Program-made: the position numbers and the translations under genes
Source of the DNA: Rhodococcus aetherivorans
GTDB lineage: Bacteria > Actinomycetota > Actinomycetes > Mycobacteriales > Mycobacteriaceae
NCBI RefSeq assembly: GCF_011058165.1
Contig: NZ_JAALEG010000008.1
Span: forward strand, 1-64,000
Reading direction: 5' to 3'
DNA length: 64,000 bases
Notes under the pieces: generated by a model
What the model was told of the DNA's origin: nothing
Databases searched by the model: none
The model's input: the letters and a program-made list of their open reading frames with translations, nothing else
Part shown: positions 51,187 to 61,741 of the stretch, piece after piece
Numbering within the stretch: position 1 is the first letter of the stretch
How the letters are laid out: each line of letters begins with the position of its first letter

Positions 51187-52389
51187 TCAGTGCCTTCTCT
51201 TGGCGCGCTTTCCGGTGGGCCGGACGCCCGGTCTGGGGGTGCGCTCGGCCACCGGCGCGGCGCCGGCGCCCGCCGTCGTGGTCGCTCCGATGCGTTTGGT
51301 CACGGACACGGGTGTCGCGCCGGCGTGCGCGCCGACGGCCTCCCCGGCGGGGGGCACGGTCCGCGATTCGGCGGCGCCGCGCTTGGCGAGCACCTTGCGG
51401 GTGTGTGCGGCCACCGGCCCGCGCCATTCCTTGAGGGTCACCAGCAGCGGAGTCGCGAAGAAGATCGACGAATAGGCGCCGACCACGATGCCGACGAGCT
51501 GGACGAGGGCGAGGTCCTTGAGGGTGCCGACGCCGAGCAGCCACACCGCGATGACCATCAGCGCGAGCACCGGCAGCACCGAGATGACCGTGGTGTTGAT
51601 CGACCGCATGAGGGTCTGGTTGACGGCGAGGTTGGCCTGCTCGGCGTAGGTCCGACGATGCAGGTGCAGGATGCCGCGCGTGTTCTCCTCGACCTTGTCG
51701 AACACCACCACGGAGTCGTACAGCGAGAAGCCGAGGATGGTGAGCAGGCCGATGACGGTGGCCGGGGTGACCTCGAATCCGACGAGCGAATACACCCCCG
51801 CGGTGACGATCATGTCGAAGAACAGGGCGGCCAGCGCCGCGAGCGCCATGTCCCGCTCGTAGCGCACCGCGATGTAGATGCTGACGAGCACCAGGAACAC
51901 CGCGAGCGCGATGAGGGCCTTCTGGGTGATCTGTCCGCCCCACGTCTCGCTGACGTCGGCGACGCTGATCGCGTCGCGCGACGGCACGCCGTCGGGCCCG
52001 GTCGGCTGGAACTCGTCGTACAGCGCGTTCTGCAGGGTCCGGACCTGCTCGAGGTCGAGGGCCTCCGAACGGATCTGAATGGAGGCGCCCGCGCCGGACC
52101 CGACGGTCTGCACCGATACGGGCTCGGTGCCGAGGGTGTCGGAGTACACCGTCTCCACCTGCTCGGTGGTGACGCCCTCGGCGGCCGGGAGCTGGATGCG
52201 GGTGCCGCCCTCGAAGTCGATGCCCCACGTGAAGCCGCGGATCAGCATGCTCAGCAGCGCCACCAGCACGATGCCGCCGGTGAGCAGGTAGTAGAACTTG
52301 CGGCGGCCGACGATCTCGAACGCGCCGGTGCCGGTGTAGAGGCGGGAGAGGACGCTGTGCCGGGGTGCGGTCGTGGTGGTGTCGGTCAT
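51187..52389 (-). CDS. secF: Protein translocase subunit SecF
   Basis: A 400-residue membrane protein with six helices and a large periplasm-side loop after helix 1. The SecF signatures GIDFEGGTRIQLP and LYDSVVVFDKVEENTR are present. With SecD it uses the proton gradient to complete protein export. ATG 52389 is preferred because AAGGAGG lies 7 nt upstream; a GTG at 52395 overlapping the secD stop is the alternative. The C-terminal tail is Arg/Pro-rich. Confidence 0.94.
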   Translation of the reverse strand: MTDTTTTAPRHSVLSRLYTGTGAFEIVGRRKFYYLLTGGIVLVALLSMLIRGFTWGIDFEGGTRIQLPAAEGVTTEQVETVYSDTLGTEPVSVQTVGSGAGASIQIRSEALDLEQVRTLQNALYDEFQPTGPDGVPSRDAISVADVSETWGGQITQKALIALAVFLVLVSIYIAVRYERDMALAALAALFFDMIVTAGVYSLVGFEVTPATVIGLLTILGFSLYDSVVVFDKVEENTRGILHLHRRTYAEQANLAVNQTLMRSINTTVISVLPVLALMVIAVWLLGVGTLKDLALVQLVGIVVGAYSSIFFATPLLVTLKEWRGPVAAHTRKVLAKRGAAESRTVPPAGEAVGAHAGATPVSVTKRIGATTTAGAGAAPVAERTPRPGVRPTGKRAKRRH

Positions 52390-52391
52390 CG

Positions 52392-54104
52392 TCACGCCTC
52401 CTTCGCCGAGGCAGCCGCGAGCTGGCGTTCACGGGCGACCTGCTGAATGGCGCCGAGACCGTTCACGCTCGGCTTGGACCAGAACTTCGACGTCGACGCC
52501 AGGTGCACCAGCGGCCACGTCACCAGGAACACCACCACGACGTCGAGGATGGTGGTCAGGCCGAGGGTGAAGGCGAAGCCGCGGACCTGACCGACCGCGA
52601 GGACGTAGAGCACCGCGGCGGCGATGAAGCTCACGGCGTTGCCGGACAGGATGGTCCGGCGGGCCCGGGCCCAGCCGCGGGGCACGGCGGAGCGGAAGCT
52701 CCGACCCTCACGGATCTCGTCCTTGATGCGTTCGAAGAACACCACGAACGAGTCGGCGGTCATGCCGATGCCGATGATCAGGCCGGCGATGCCGGCGAGG
52801 TCGAGGGTGAAGTTGATGTACCGGCCGAGCAGCACCATCACCGCGTACACGGCGAGCCCGGACATCACCAGCGACAGCGCGACGAGCACGCCGAGCATGC
52901 GGTAGTAGACGAGACTGTAGAGCAGCACGAGGACCAGGCCGACGACGCCGGCGATCAGCCCGGCCTCGAGCGATGCCAGGCCGAGGGTCGCGGACACCGT
53001 CTCGGCCTCCGACGCGGCGAACGACAGGGGCAGCGAGCCGTACTTGAGGGTGTTGGCGAGCTCGGTGGCCTGGGTGTTGGTGAAGTTGCCGGTGATCGAG
53101 GTCGCGCTGCCGGCGGGGGTGGCGCCCTGGATCACGGGCGCGCTGACCACCTTGGAGTCGAGGACGAACGCGGCCTGCTGGCCGATGCTGGCGGCGGTGA
53201 ACTGCGCCCAGGTGCTGCTGCCCTCGGAGTCGAACGTGAGGCTGACCTCGTAGCGGGACTGCTGGGTGTTGTAGCCGGAGGAGGCGTCGGTGATCTGCTG
53301 GCCGTCGATGATGCTCGGGCCGAGCAGATAGACGGCGGTGCCGTCGGTGGAGCACGCGACGAGCGGCTTTGCCGGATCGTCGTTGCCGGCGAGCGGGTCG
53401 GCGGCCGAGCAGTCCAGGGTGGCCATGGCCTGCTGCAGGACGGCCGGGTCCTCGCTCTGCCGGGTCTCCTTGGCGGCGGCGATGTCCGCGGCGGCCCGGG
53501 CCTGCGGGTCGAGGTCCTCCGTGGGAGCGGGAGCGGGCGCCGGGGCGTCGGTGGCGGGCGCCGGGGCGTCGGTGGCGGGCGCCGGGGTGTCGGTGGGATC
53601 CTGCGCCGGGAAGGGCCGGCCCTGCGGTTCGGGAGCGGGCGTGGCGGCGTCGGGCGCCGGCGTCGCGGGGGCGGGAGCCTGCGGGTCCGTGGGCGCGGGC
53701 GCCGGCTGCGCGGCGTTAGCGCTGGCGATGGGCTGACCGATCACGGGCCGGATGTACAGCCGTGCGGTCTGGCCGAGAGTGCGGGCCTGCGAGCTGTCGT
53801 CGCCGGGAACCGTGATCACCAGGTTGTCACCGTCGATCACCACCTCGGAGCCGGACACGCCGAGGCCGTTCACGCGGGTCTCGATGATCTGCTGGGCCTG
53901 CCGGAGACTGTCCTGGCTGGGCGCGCTGCCGTCCGGGGTGCGGGCGGTGAGGGTCACCCGGGTGCCGCCCTGCAGGTCGATGCCGAGTTTCGGCGTCGCC
54001 GACTTGTCCCCGGTGAAGAAGATCAGGGCATACAGCGCCACCAGGATCGCCCCGAACAGGGCGAGGGAGCGAACTGGATGCACCGATCCGTTGGAAGGTG
54101 CCAC
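52392..54104 (-). CDS. secD: Protein translocase subunit SecD
   Basis: A 570-residue membrane protein. Helix 1 (about 12-30) is followed by [15 protein letters not shown], a long external domain and five further helices with [20 protein letters not shown]. It partners SecF to pull exported chains outward. Unusually, the external domain carries a Pro/Ala/Thr/Asp-rich linker at about residues 130-200, including a tandem 7-residue repeat. The GTG at 54104 is the start. yajC lies upstream, secF 2 bp downstream. Confidence 0.94.
   Translation of the reverse strand: MAPSNGSVHPVRSLALFGAILVALYALIFFTGDKSATPKLGIDLQGGTRVTLTARTPDGSAPSQDSLRQAQQIIETRVNGLGVSGSEVVIDGDNLVITVPGDDSSQARTLGQTARLYIRPVIGQPIASANAAQPAPAPTDPQAPAPATPAPDAATPAPEPQGRPFPAQDPTDTPAPATDAPAPATDAPAPAPAPTEDLDPQARAAADIAAAKETRQSEDPAVLQQAMATLDCSAADPLAGNDDPAKPLVACSTDGTAVYLLGPSIIDGQQITDASSGYNTQQSRYEVSLTFDSEGSSTWAQFTAASIGQQAAFVLDSKVVSAPVIQGATPAGSATSITGNFTNTQATELANTLKYGSLPLSFAASEAETVSATLGLASLEAGLIAGVVGLVLVLLYSLVYYRMLGVLVALSLVMSGLAVYAVMVLLGRYINFTLDLAGIAGLIIGIGMTADSFVVFFERIKDEIREGRSFRSAVPRGWARARRTILSGNAVSFIAAAVLYVLAVGQVRGFAFTLGLTTILDVVVVFLVTWPLVHLASTSKFWSKPSVNGLGAIQQVARERQLAAASAKEA
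53535..53597. repeat. secD: 21-bp tandem repeat inside secD
   Basis: Three copies of a 21-bp unit (53535-53555, 53556-53576, 53577-53597; the last with two changes). They encode the heptapeptide DAPAPAT in the SecD external linker. Being a multiple of three, copy-number change would keep the frame. Confidence 0.75.
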
Positions 54105-54229
54105 GGTCTGTCAGTCTCCTCGATGCGAGTGAGTGATGCGCTGGTCACGGGGCCACCGCACCCGTCGGGCGCGGCCCCCGGCGCGGCCCGCACATCGGCC
54201 GGGGTGTCGACCGGTCGGTGTCCGACCGT

Positions 54230-54571
54230 TCAGTGCTCGGCCGGCCGGCCGGCGGGCGGCTCGGTGTCGTCGCCCTTGTCCAGCGAGAGGCCACCGGTCT
54301 CGTCCGTCGCCGAGCCGAGCTCGGTGACCCGCTCGCGGACCACGACCCGGGCCCAGGTGGTCACCACGCCGGGAGCGATCTCGAGATCGACGGTGGTGTC
54401 GGTGAGCGCGACGATGGTGGCGTGCAGCCCCGCCGTGGTCATCACCCGGTCACCGACCCGCAGCGCGTCCTGCAGTTCCGCGGTCTTCTGCATCTCCTTC
54501 TTCTGGCGCCGGATGCCGAGGAACGTCGGCACCAGCAGGGCAAGGATCAGCAGCGGGAAGAGCAGTTCCAT
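54230..54571 (-). CDS. yajC: Preprotein translocase accessory protein YajC
   Basis: A 113-residue protein: one N-terminal membrane helix (LLFPLLILALLVPTFLGI), then RRQKKEMQKTAELQDALRVG and GDRVMTTAGLHATIVAL, the YajC signature. It associates with SecDF. It lies between ruvB and secD with 125-bp spacing to secD, as in mycobacteria. Confidence 0.93.
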   Translation of the reverse strand: MELLFPLLILALLVPTFLGIRRQKKEMQKTAELQDALRVGDRVMTTAGLHATIVALTDTTVDLEIAPGVVTTWARVVVRERVTELGSATDETGGLSLDKGDDTEPPAGRPAEH

Positions 54572-54688
54572 CGTTGAAGTCAGTCCTCGAGGTCGTCCGG
54601 TATCGGGCGCCGGCGGTCGTGGACCGGCGCAGTAGACCAGTGTGCCATTACCGGCGCGGCTCCTGTACCGGCGCCGGTGGCCGACCGG

Positions 54689-55783
54689 TCATTCGTCGTC
54701 GAACAGGCCGGGTTGCGGTTCGCGGGCCCGCACCTCGATGCCGCCGGTAGCAGCCTCCGGCGGCGGTGTCAGCCCGAGCTGCAGCCACGCGGCCTGGGTC
54801 GCGACCCGCCCGCGCGGAGTTCGCGCGATCATCCCCGCCCGTACCAGGAACGGTTCGCAGACCTCCTCGACGGTGCCGGGTTCCTCACCGACGGCCACCG
54901 CGAGCGTGGACACGCCCACCGGCCCGCCCCCGAAGCTGCGGACCAGCGCGCCGAGCACGGCACGGTCGAGCCGGTCCAGGCCGAGCGCGTCGACGTCGTA
55001 GACCGCCAGGGCGGCCTGCGCGATCTCGCGGGTGATGATGCCGTCGGCGCGGACCTCGGCGTAGTCGCGGACCCGGCGCAGCAGCCGGTTGGCGATGCGC
55101 GGGGTGCCGCGGGAACGGCCGGCGATCTCGGTGCTCGCCTCCTCGCCCAGGTCGATGCCGAGGATCCGGGCCGAGCGCAGCAGGATCTGCTGCAGTTCCG
55201 CCGGGTCGTAGAAGTCCATGTGCGCGGTGAAACCGAACCGGTCGCGCAAGGGTCCGGTCAGCGCGCCGGAACGGGTGGTGGCGCCGACGAGGGTGAACGG
55301 GGCGACCTCGAGCGGAATCGACGTCGCGCCCGGGCCCTTGCCGACGACGACGTCGACCCGGAAGTCCTCCATCGCCAGGTACAGCATCTCCTCGGCGGGA
55401 CGCGCGATGCGGTGGATCTCGTCGATGAACAGCACGTCGCCTTCGACGAGGTTGGACAGCATCGCGGCCAGGTCGCCGGCCCGCTCGAGCGCGGGGCCCG
55501 ACGTCAGCCGCAGCGACGACCCGAGTTCGGCGGCGATGATCATGGCCATCGACGTCTTGCCCAGGCCCGGCGGGCCCGACAGCAGGATGTGATCCGGGGT
55601 GCCGCCGCGCAGCTTCGCCCCGCGCAGCACCAGCTGCAGCTGTTCCCGCACCCGAGGCTGGCCGATGAAGTCGTCGAGGTTCTTCGGCCGCAGGCTCGCC
55701 TCGACGTCGCCGTCGGCGGGCGTGTACTCGGCGGTCATCGGCGCCTCGTCGGGGGCACCCGCAGGGGGGAAGTCCTCGATCAT
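54689..55783 (-). CDS. ruvB: Holliday junction branch-migration helicase RuvB
   Basis: A 364-residue AAA+ motor. Walker A is GPPGLGKTS, Walker [10 protein letters not shown], sensor 1 LVGATTRSG, arginine finger in GIDLGEEAS-flanking [15 protein letters not shown]. The C-terminal winged helix (about 275-350) binds DNA. ATG 55783 overlaps the ruvA stop by 4 nt; an internal ATG at 55738 is possible but less coupled. It acts with RuvA and RuvC to move and resolve recombination junctions. Confidence 0.97.
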   Translation of the reverse strand: MIEDFPPAGAPDEAPMTAEYTPADGDVEASLRPKNLDDFIGQPRVREQLQLVLRGAKLRGGTPDHILLSGPPGLGKTSMAMIIAAELGSSLRLTSGPALERAGDLAAMLSNLVEGDVLFIDEIHRIARPAEEMLYLAMEDFRVDVVVGKGPGATSIPLEVAPFTLVGATTRSGALTGPLRDRFGFTAHMDFYDPAELQQILLRSARILGIDLGEEASTEIAGRSRGTPRIANRLLRRVRDYAEVRADGIITREIAQAALAVYDVDALGLDRLDRAVLGALVRSFGGGPVGVSTLAVAVGEEPGTVEEVCEPFLVRAGMIARTPRGRVATQAAWLQLGLTPPPEAATGGIEVRAREPQPGLFDDE

Positions 55784-56373
55784 CGGCTCTTGCCCAGCAA
55801 GGCCAGCGCCGAACGCAGCGCGGTGGAGGTGTCGGAGTGCGGGTCACCCGCGAGGACCGTGTCGGTGGACTGCTCCGCCTGTTTGACGGGGAAGCCGAGT
55901 CCGACGAGAGCCTCGACCACCTGGTCGCGCATGGGCGAGCCGACCACCGCGGCCGGGGCGGAGGTTCCGGCGAACGCGGCGACCTTGTCCCGCAGTTCGA
56001 CGACCATGCGTTCGGCGCCACGCTTGCCGATGCCCGGGACCCGGGTCAGGGCGGCGGTGTTGCCGTCGGCGAGGGCCGCACGCAACGAATCCGGATCCAG
56101 CACGGCCAGGGTGGCCATGGCGAGGCGGGGTCCGACACCGGAAACCGTCTGCAGCAACCCGAACAGATCCCGGGCGTCGGGGTCGGGGAACCCGTACAGC
56201 GTCATCGAATCCTCGCGCACGATCATCGCCGTCACCAGGCGGGTGTCCTCGCCACGGCGGAGCGTGGCCAGGGTGGCGGGCGTGGCGTGGATCCGGTAAC
56301 CGACCCCCGCGGATTCGATGACGACGTGGTCGAGTGCGATCTCGAGCACTTCCCCGCGCACCGAGGCGATCAC
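55780..56373 (-). CDS. ruvA: Holliday junction DNA-binding subunit RuvA
   Basis: A 197-residue protein: OB-fold ([20 protein letters not shown]), two helix-hairpin-helix motifs ([20 protein letters not shown] and [20 protein letters not shown]) and the C-terminal RuvB-binding domain. GTG 56373 overlaps the ruvC stop by 4 nt. It is part of ruvCAB, downstream of an SOS box. Confidence 0.97.
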   Translation of the reverse strand: MIASVRGEVLEIALDHVVIESAGVGYRIHATPATLATLRRGEDTRLVTAMIVREDSMTLYGFPDPDARDLFGLLQTVSGVGPRLAMATLAVLDPDSLRAALADGNTAALTRVPGIGKRGAERMVVELRDKVAAFAGTSAPAAVVGSPMRDQVVEALVGLGFPVKQAEQSTDTVLAGDPHSDTSTALRSALALLGKSR

Positions 56374-56948
56374 CGTGCACCTGCCTTCCGCGCGGCGGCC
56401 TGTTCCCGCAGCCGCGCTTCGTATCGTCGTTTCTGTTCGGCCGCGGCGGCCTCGGCGGCGGCCATGCGTGCGAGCATGGGCGCACGCCAGCAGTGGCAGA
56501 TCGCGAGGGCGAGGGCGTCCGCGGCGTCCGCGGGCTTCGGCGCGGTGGCGAGGCCCAGGATCTTGGTGACCATGGCCGTGACCTGCTTCTTGTCGGCCGA
56601 GCCGTTCCCGGTCACGGCGGACTTCACCTGGCTGGGGGTGTGGAACGCCACCGGGATGCCGCGTCGGGCAGCGGAGAGCGCCACCACTCCCCCGGCCTGG
56701 GCGGTGCCCATCGCGGTGCGGACGTTGTGCTGGGAGAACACCCGCTCGACGGCGACGACATCGGGCCGGAATCGGTCGAGCCAGTCCTCGGCGGCCGCGG
56801 AGATGCGCAGCAGCCGCGACGGCAGTTCCAGGTCGGGGGGTGTGCGGATCACGTCCACCGCCACGGCGGCGACCTCGCGTCCGCGGCCGGTGTCCACGAT
56901 GCCGAAGCCGCATCGCGTCAGTCCCGGGTCCACACCCATCACGCGCAC
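56370..56948 (-). CDS. ruvC: Holliday junction resolvase RuvC
   Basis: A 192-residue endonuclease that cuts recombination junctions in pairs. The RNase H-like core has Asp7 in [13 protein letters not shown], Glu in [13 protein letters not shown], and the [12 protein letters not shown] acidic pair. GTG 56948 is the start. It is first in the ruvCAB operon; a near-perfect LexA box lies 20 bp upstream of the start codon, so the operon should be induced by DNA damage. The C-terminal tail is Ala/Arg-rich. Confidence 0.97.
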   Translation of the reverse strand: MRVMGVDPGLTRCGFGIVDTGRGREVAAVAVDVIRTPPDLELPSRLLRISAAAEDWLDRFRPDVVAVERVFSQHNVRTAMGTAQAGGVVALSAARRGIPVAFHTPSQVKSAVTGNGSADKKQVTAMVTKILGLATAPKPADAADALALAICHCWRAPMLARMAAAEAAAAEQKRRYEARLREQAAARKAGAR

Positions 56949-56968
56949 CCGTTCACCTCTCGACCGCT

Positions 56969-56984
56969 ACGAACAACTGTTCGA
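56969..56984. promoter_or_regulatory. LexA (SOS) box of ruvCAB
   Basis: ACGAACAACTGTTCGA, read as TCGAACAGTTGTTCGT on the coding strand, matches the actinobacterial SOS consensus TCGAACnnnnGTTCGA at 11 of 12 defined positions. It lies 20 bp upstream of the ruvC GTG, in the only gap wide enough for the ruvCAB promoter. Confidence 0.82.
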
Positions 56985-57049
56985 GAGCATAGCGGCCGGG
57001 GCGGCGCGTCGCGGTATCGACACGCAGCCCCGGCCGGGAGCCGTCCGTC

Positions 57050-57802
57050 TCAGGCGTCGAGTTCGGCGAGGACCTCGTCGGAGACGTCGACGTTGGTGTA
57101 GACGTTCTGCACGTCATCGGAATCCTCGAGGGCGTCGACGAGCTTGAACACCTTGCGGGCGCTGTCCGCGTCGACGGGGACCTCGACCGAGGCCCGGAAG
57201 TCCGGGTCGGCCGATTCGTAGTCGATGCCGGCCTCGACGAGCGCGGTGCGCACAGCGATGAGATCGCCGGCCTCGGAAACGATCTCGAAGCTGTCACCGA
57301 GGTCGTTGATCTCCTCGGCGCCGGCCTCGAGCACGACCTCGAGGATCTCGTCCTCGGTGCGGCCGTTCTTCTCGAGCACGACGACGCCCTTGCGGGTGAA
57401 CAGGTAGGACACCGAGCCGGGGTCGGCCATGTTGCCGCCGTTGCGGGTCATCGCGGTGCGGACCTCGCCCGCCGCGCGGTTGCGATTGTCGGTGAGGCAC
57501 TCGATGAGGATGGCGACACCGCTGGGGCCGTAGCCCTCGTAGGTGATGGTCTGCCAGTCCGCGCCGCCGGCTTCCTCGCCGCCGCCGCGCTTGCGGGCCC
57601 GCTCGATGTTGTCGTTGGGGACCGAGTTCTTCTTCGCCTTCTGGATGGCGTCGTACAGCGTCGGGTTGCCCGCCGGGTCACCACCGCCTGTCCGGGCCGC
57701 CACCTCGATGTTCTTGATCAGCTTCGCGAACATCTTGCCGCGCTTGGCGTCGATGGCCGCCTTCTTGTGCTTGGTGGTGGCCCATTTGGAGTGGCCGCTC
57801 AT
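57050..57802 (-). CDS. yebC: YebC/PmpR-family translation or transcription regulator
   Basis: A 250-residue protein with the invariant family start [20 protein letters not shown] and [26 protein letters not shown] and [19 protein letters not shown]. Family members bind DNA or, as shown more recently, help ribosomes through polyproline stretches. ATG 57802 follows GGAAGGGG. It lies upstream of ruvCAB on the same strand, the usual order in actinobacteria and many others. Confidence 0.95.
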   Translation of the reverse strand: MSGHSKWATTKHKKAAIDAKRGKMFAKLIKNIEVAARTGGGDPAGNPTLYDAIQKAKKNSVPNDNIERARKRGGGEEAGGADWQTITYEGYGPSGVAILIECLTDNRNRAAGEVRTAMTRNGGNMADPGSVSYLFTRKGVVVLEKNGRTEDEILEVVLEAGAEEINDLGDSFEIVSEAGDLIAVRTALVEAGIDYESADPDFRASVEVPVDADSARKVFKLVDALEDSDDVQNVYTNVDVSDEVLAELDA

Positions 57803-57866
57803 TCGATTGGAGCCCCTTCCGGCGAGGTGAGGTCGGACCGGGTCCGACTGGTTCGGAGGGTCGATT

Positions 57867-58487
57867 CTACTCCGCGCCGACCTGCCCCGAACGGACGGTG
57901 TCGACGAACAGCCGATGCACCCGCAGGTCACCGGTGACCTCGGGGTGGAACGACGTCGCCAGCACCGCTCCCTGCCGCACCGCGACCACCCGTCCGGCGG
58001 CCGGTCCCTCGGGGACGGTGGCCAGGACCTGCACGCCGGGACCGACCTCCTCCACCCAGGGCGCTCGGATGAACACCGCGCGCACCGGATCCCCCTCGAT
58101 GCCCGCGACGTCGAGGTCGGCCTCGAACGAGTCGACCTGCCGGCCGAACGCGTTGCGCCGGACGGTGATGTCGAGGGCGTCGAGGTGCTCGGCGTCGGGG
58201 CGGGTGTCGAGCACCTGCGAGGCGAGCAGGATCATGCCCGCGCAGGACCCGTAGGCGGGCAGGCCGGCCTTCAACCGGGCGCGCAGCGGCTCGAGCAGGT
58301 CGAACACCTGCAGCAGCCGGCTCATCGTGGTGGACTCCCCGCCGGGAATCACCAGGCCGTCGACGGCGTCGAGTTCGGCGGTCCGGCGCACCCCGATCGC
58401 GCGGGCGCCGGCCGCCTCGAGTGCGGTCAGGTGCTCGCGTACATCGCCCTGGAGCGCGAGCACGCCGATGGTCGGAGAACTTCCCAC
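57867..58487 (-). CDS. pdxT: Pyridoxal 5'-phosphate synthase glutaminase subunit PdxT
   Basis: A 206-residue class I glutamine amidotransferase that supplies ammonia to PdxS. The nucleophile Cys is in [10 protein letters not shown], the oxyanion region in [13 protein letters not shown] and the His-Glu pair in [12 protein letters not shown] 58487 is the start, after a weak AGG. It is separated from pdxS by tesB, as in mycobacteria. Confidence 0.95.
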   Translation of the reverse strand: MGSSPTIGVLALQGDVREHLTALEAAGARAIGVRRTAELDAVDGLVIPGGESTTMSRLLQVFDLLEPLRARLKAGLPAYGSCAGMILLASQVLDTRPDAEHLDALDITVRRNAFGRQVDSFEADLDVAGIEGDPVRAVFIRAPWVEEVGPGVQVLATVPEGPAAGRVVAVRQGAVLATSFHPEVTGDLRVHRLFVDTVRSGQVGAE

Positions 58488-58599
58488 TGTCGCCTGTTCT
58501 GTCGGGGACGGGACGACACCCGTCCGAAGCCTGGATATCAACGCTAGCAGCCGCGGCGGGGTGTCCCGGCTCACGGACCGCGAGCCGGATGCCGGCGCA

Positions 58600-59415
58600 T
58601 CAGCGCAGGTAGCGGGCCAGTCCCTCCTGCACCACCGCGGCGACCATCCGCCCGTTCCGGTCGAAGATGCGGCCCTGCGTCAGGGCCCGCCCGAAACCTG
58701 CCGACGGGGACGTCTGGTCGTACAGCAGCCAATCGTCGGCGCGGAACGAGCGCAGGAACCACATGGCGTGGTCGAGGGAGGCGCCCTGCGTCTGCTCGTC
58801 GGGATGGGCGACGCTCGCGGAGCCGAGCAGCGTCATGTCGCTCATGTACGCCAGGGTGCACACGTGCAGCACGTTGTCGTCCGGGAGCGGGTCACGGACC
58901 CGGAACCACACCTGCTGCTGTGACACGATGCCGGCGCGCCGGAAGAGGCGATCCTCCGGCACCCGTCGCAGGTCCCATTCCGGCCACTCGCGCCTGGCCC
59001 ACAGGTTTCCGGGGTCGTCCGAGTCCGCGAGGTCGGCGAGGTCGTCGGGATCCGGCACCTGGGGCATCTCGTCCTGGTGCTCGATGCCGTCGTCCTGGAC
59101 GTGGAACGACGCGGACATGGTGAAGATCGCCTGCCCGTCCTGTACGGCGGTCACCCGCCGGGTGCCGAACGACCGGCCGTCGCGGATCGGGTCGACGAGA
59201 TACACGATCGGCTTCTCGGGGTTGCCGGGGCGGACGAAGTACCCGTGCAGCGAATGCACCGAGTACGCGGGATCGACGGTGCGCACCGCGGATACCAGCG
59301 CCTGTCCGGCGACCTGCCCCCCGAAGGTGCGCTGCAGCGACGTCTCCGTCGCCACGCCCCGGAAGATGTTCTTCTCGAGGTGTTCGAGCGCCAGGATCTC
59401 CTCGATCTTCGCCAT
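58600..59415 (-). CDS. tesB: Acyl-CoA thioesterase II (TesB-type)
   Basis: A 271-residue double hot-dog enzyme hydrolysing medium- to long-chain acyl-CoA. The first hot dog has [15 protein letters not shown] and [11 protein letters not shown]; the second has [11 protein letters not shown] and [11 protein letters not shown] with the catalytic Asp/Gln/Thr region. ATG 59415 is preceded by GAAGGAGC. A strong hairpin lies between pdxS and this gene on the same strand, so tesB probably has its own promoter. Confidence 0.93.
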   Translation of the reverse strand: MAKIEEILALEHLEKNIFRGVATETSLQRTFGGQVAGQALVSAVRTVDPAYSVHSLHGYFVRPGNPEKPIVYLVDPIRDGRSFGTRRVTAVQDGQAIFTMSASFHVQDDGIEHQDEMPQVPDPDDLADLADSDDPGNLWARREWPEWDLRRVPEDRLFRRAGIVSQQQVWFRVRDPLPDDNVLHVCTLAYMSDMTLLGSASVAHPDEQTQGASLDHAMWFLRSFRADDWLLYDQTSPSAGFGRALTQGRIFDRNGRMVAAVVQEGLARYLR

Positions 59416-59466
59416 GCGGGCTCCTTCCCGGTCCTGCGACAGGCTATCCGCAGGGCCCGGCGAGAA

Positions 59467-59505
59467 GCGACGGGAGCCTCCGACACGGTCGGAGGCTCCC
59501 GTCGC
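59467..59505. terminator. Very strong terminator hairpin after pdxS
   Basis: GCGACGGGAGCCTCCGAC (59467-59484) is the exact reverse complement of 59488-59505, an 18-bp perfect stem with a 3-nt loop. It lies 26 bp past the pdxS stop and 51 bp before the tesB start, both on the minus strand. Confidence 0.82.
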
Positions 59506-59531
59506 ACGCGGGGATGCCGGCGGCGGTGGGG

Positions 59532-60434
<903 letters not shown>

Positions 60435-60560
60435 AGCAAGAACTCCTGGGGTATGGCCTGCAGAAACTGACGCGGCGGACGGAATCGGGCACGTCGCGGC
60501 GCCGCTCCCGATTCTAGGGGCACCGCGGGGACCGTCCCATAGCCAGTCGCGAGGCCCTGG

Positions 60561-60670
60561 CCTGCCTCGCAGGCAATCGGACTCCGCCTGCCTCGCCGGC
60601 AATCGACTCCGCCTGCCTCGCCGGCAATCGACTCCGCCCGCCTCGCCGGCAATCGACTCCGCCTGCCTCG
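60561..60670. repeat. 25-bp minisatellite upstream of pdxS
   Basis: Four full units and one partial, beginning at 60561 (26 bp, one extra base), 60587, 60612, 60637 and 60662. Each starts CCTGCCTCGC or a one-base variant and ends GACTCCG. The first unit contains a perfect small hairpin, GCCTGC-CTC-GCAGGC. It lies between the NUDIX stop (60682) and the pdxS start (60434). Units are contiguous and without spacers. Confidence 0.9.
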
Positions 60671-60681
60671 AGTGCCGGCGC

Positions 60682-61701
60682 TCACCGGATGGCGCGGACC
60701 TCCGGCTCCACACGACGCACGGCGACGTCGCGCGCCTCCCCCAGCAGGTCTGCGAGATCCTGCGGATACACGGCCTCGCCGTGGCGCTGCAGGTCCCGGA
60801 TCTCGCCCTCGGCGAACCAGCGGTGCTCGAGGCTCATGCGGCGCTCGAGGTCGGTGAATCCGCCGTCGCCCGGCTCGAAGGCGGGCGTCTGCAGCGCGAA
60901 GAACAGTTCCTCCGAGCGGATGAGCTCGCCGTTGAAGGGGAACACCGCCACCCGCCGCCACATGGGCCCGCACAGCTGCTCGGGCGCGACCGGCAACCCG
61001 GTCTCCTCCCCCACCTCGCGGACGGCGGCCGCGCGCAGCGTCTCCCCCACCTCGACCGCACCGCCGACGGTGAACCAGAAGTGCACGTCCGGCGTGGTCG
61101 GGTCGTGGCCCCGCAGTAGCAGCACCCGTCCCTCGTGGTCGAACAGCACCACCCGCGCCGAGGTGCGCGTCTCGTCGAGCGACAGGCCCGTCGCCGCGGC
61201 CGGGTTCGTGCGCTCGGCGATCTCGAAGTAGTTCGGCAACGGCGCCGTGCCGCCGAGATGCAGCCAGCGCACCGGCCGGCGGCTGCGCAGCGTCAGCGTG
61301 TCGCGGACGGCGTCGTTGTGGAACCGCCGTGCGATCAGCACCCGCGCCTCGGCATCGGCGAGTTCGGCCACCAACTGCGGGCGCAGCCGCTCGGTGTCCA
61401 CCGCGGCCAACGCGGCCGACAGCGCGTTCTCCGCCGATTCCCGTTCGGCACGGTCCGCCCGTTCGGCGCGGTCGGCCAGCGCGGCCAGCCGACGGCCCTC
61501 GGCGACCGGGGTGGAGGCCGCGATGCCGCGCGCCACCACGGCGCGACGGGCCAGGGCGGCGTCGAGCGCCTGCCAGGAGAGGTCCGAACGCACGTGGAGC
61601 CGGTCCAGCCGGTTGGCCGTGCCGTAGGCCCACAACCCGAGCGCGACGATGATCGCGGAGATCAGCGCCAGGACGAGAACGGTGACCGCGGACAGCGTCA
61701 C
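60682..61701 (-). CDS. Membrane-anchored NUDIX hydrolase with LemA-like N-terminus
   Basis: A 339-residue protein like M. tuberculosis Rv2609c. One N-terminal membrane helix ([20 protein letters not shown]) leads into a helical region resembling LemA ([24 protein letters not shown]). A NUDIX domain follows from about residue 185, with the box [20 protein letters not shown] plus ETGL intact. NUDIX enzymes cleave nucleoside diphosphates linked to another group. The pimA-pgsA neighbourhood suggests an activated sugar or lipid precursor, but that is not established. The GTG at 61701 is the start. Confidence 0.88.
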   Translation of the reverse strand: MTLSAVTVLVLALISAIIVALGLWAYGTANRLDRLHVRSDLSWQALDAALARRAVVARGIAASTPVAEGRRLAALADRAERADRAERESAENALSAALAAVDTERLRPQLVAELADAEARVLIARRFHNDAVRDTLTLRSRRPVRWLHLGGTAPLPNYFEIAERTNPAAATGLSLDETRTSARVVLFDHEGRVLLLRGHDPTTPDVHFWFTVGGAVEVGETLRAAAVREVGEETGLPVAPEQLCGPMWRRVAVFPFNGELIRSEELFFALQTPAFEPGDGGFTDLERRMSLEHRWFAEGEIRDLQRHGEAVYPQDLADLLGEARDVAVRRVEPEVRAIR

Positions 61702-61741
61702 GTCCCACTCCCCTCACGCGGTGCCGTCGCCGGCTCGCACC

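Noticed and set aside
60561-60670. Possible CRISPR array
   Set aside because: The 25-bp units are contiguous without unique spacers and no cas gene is near; it is a minisatellite.
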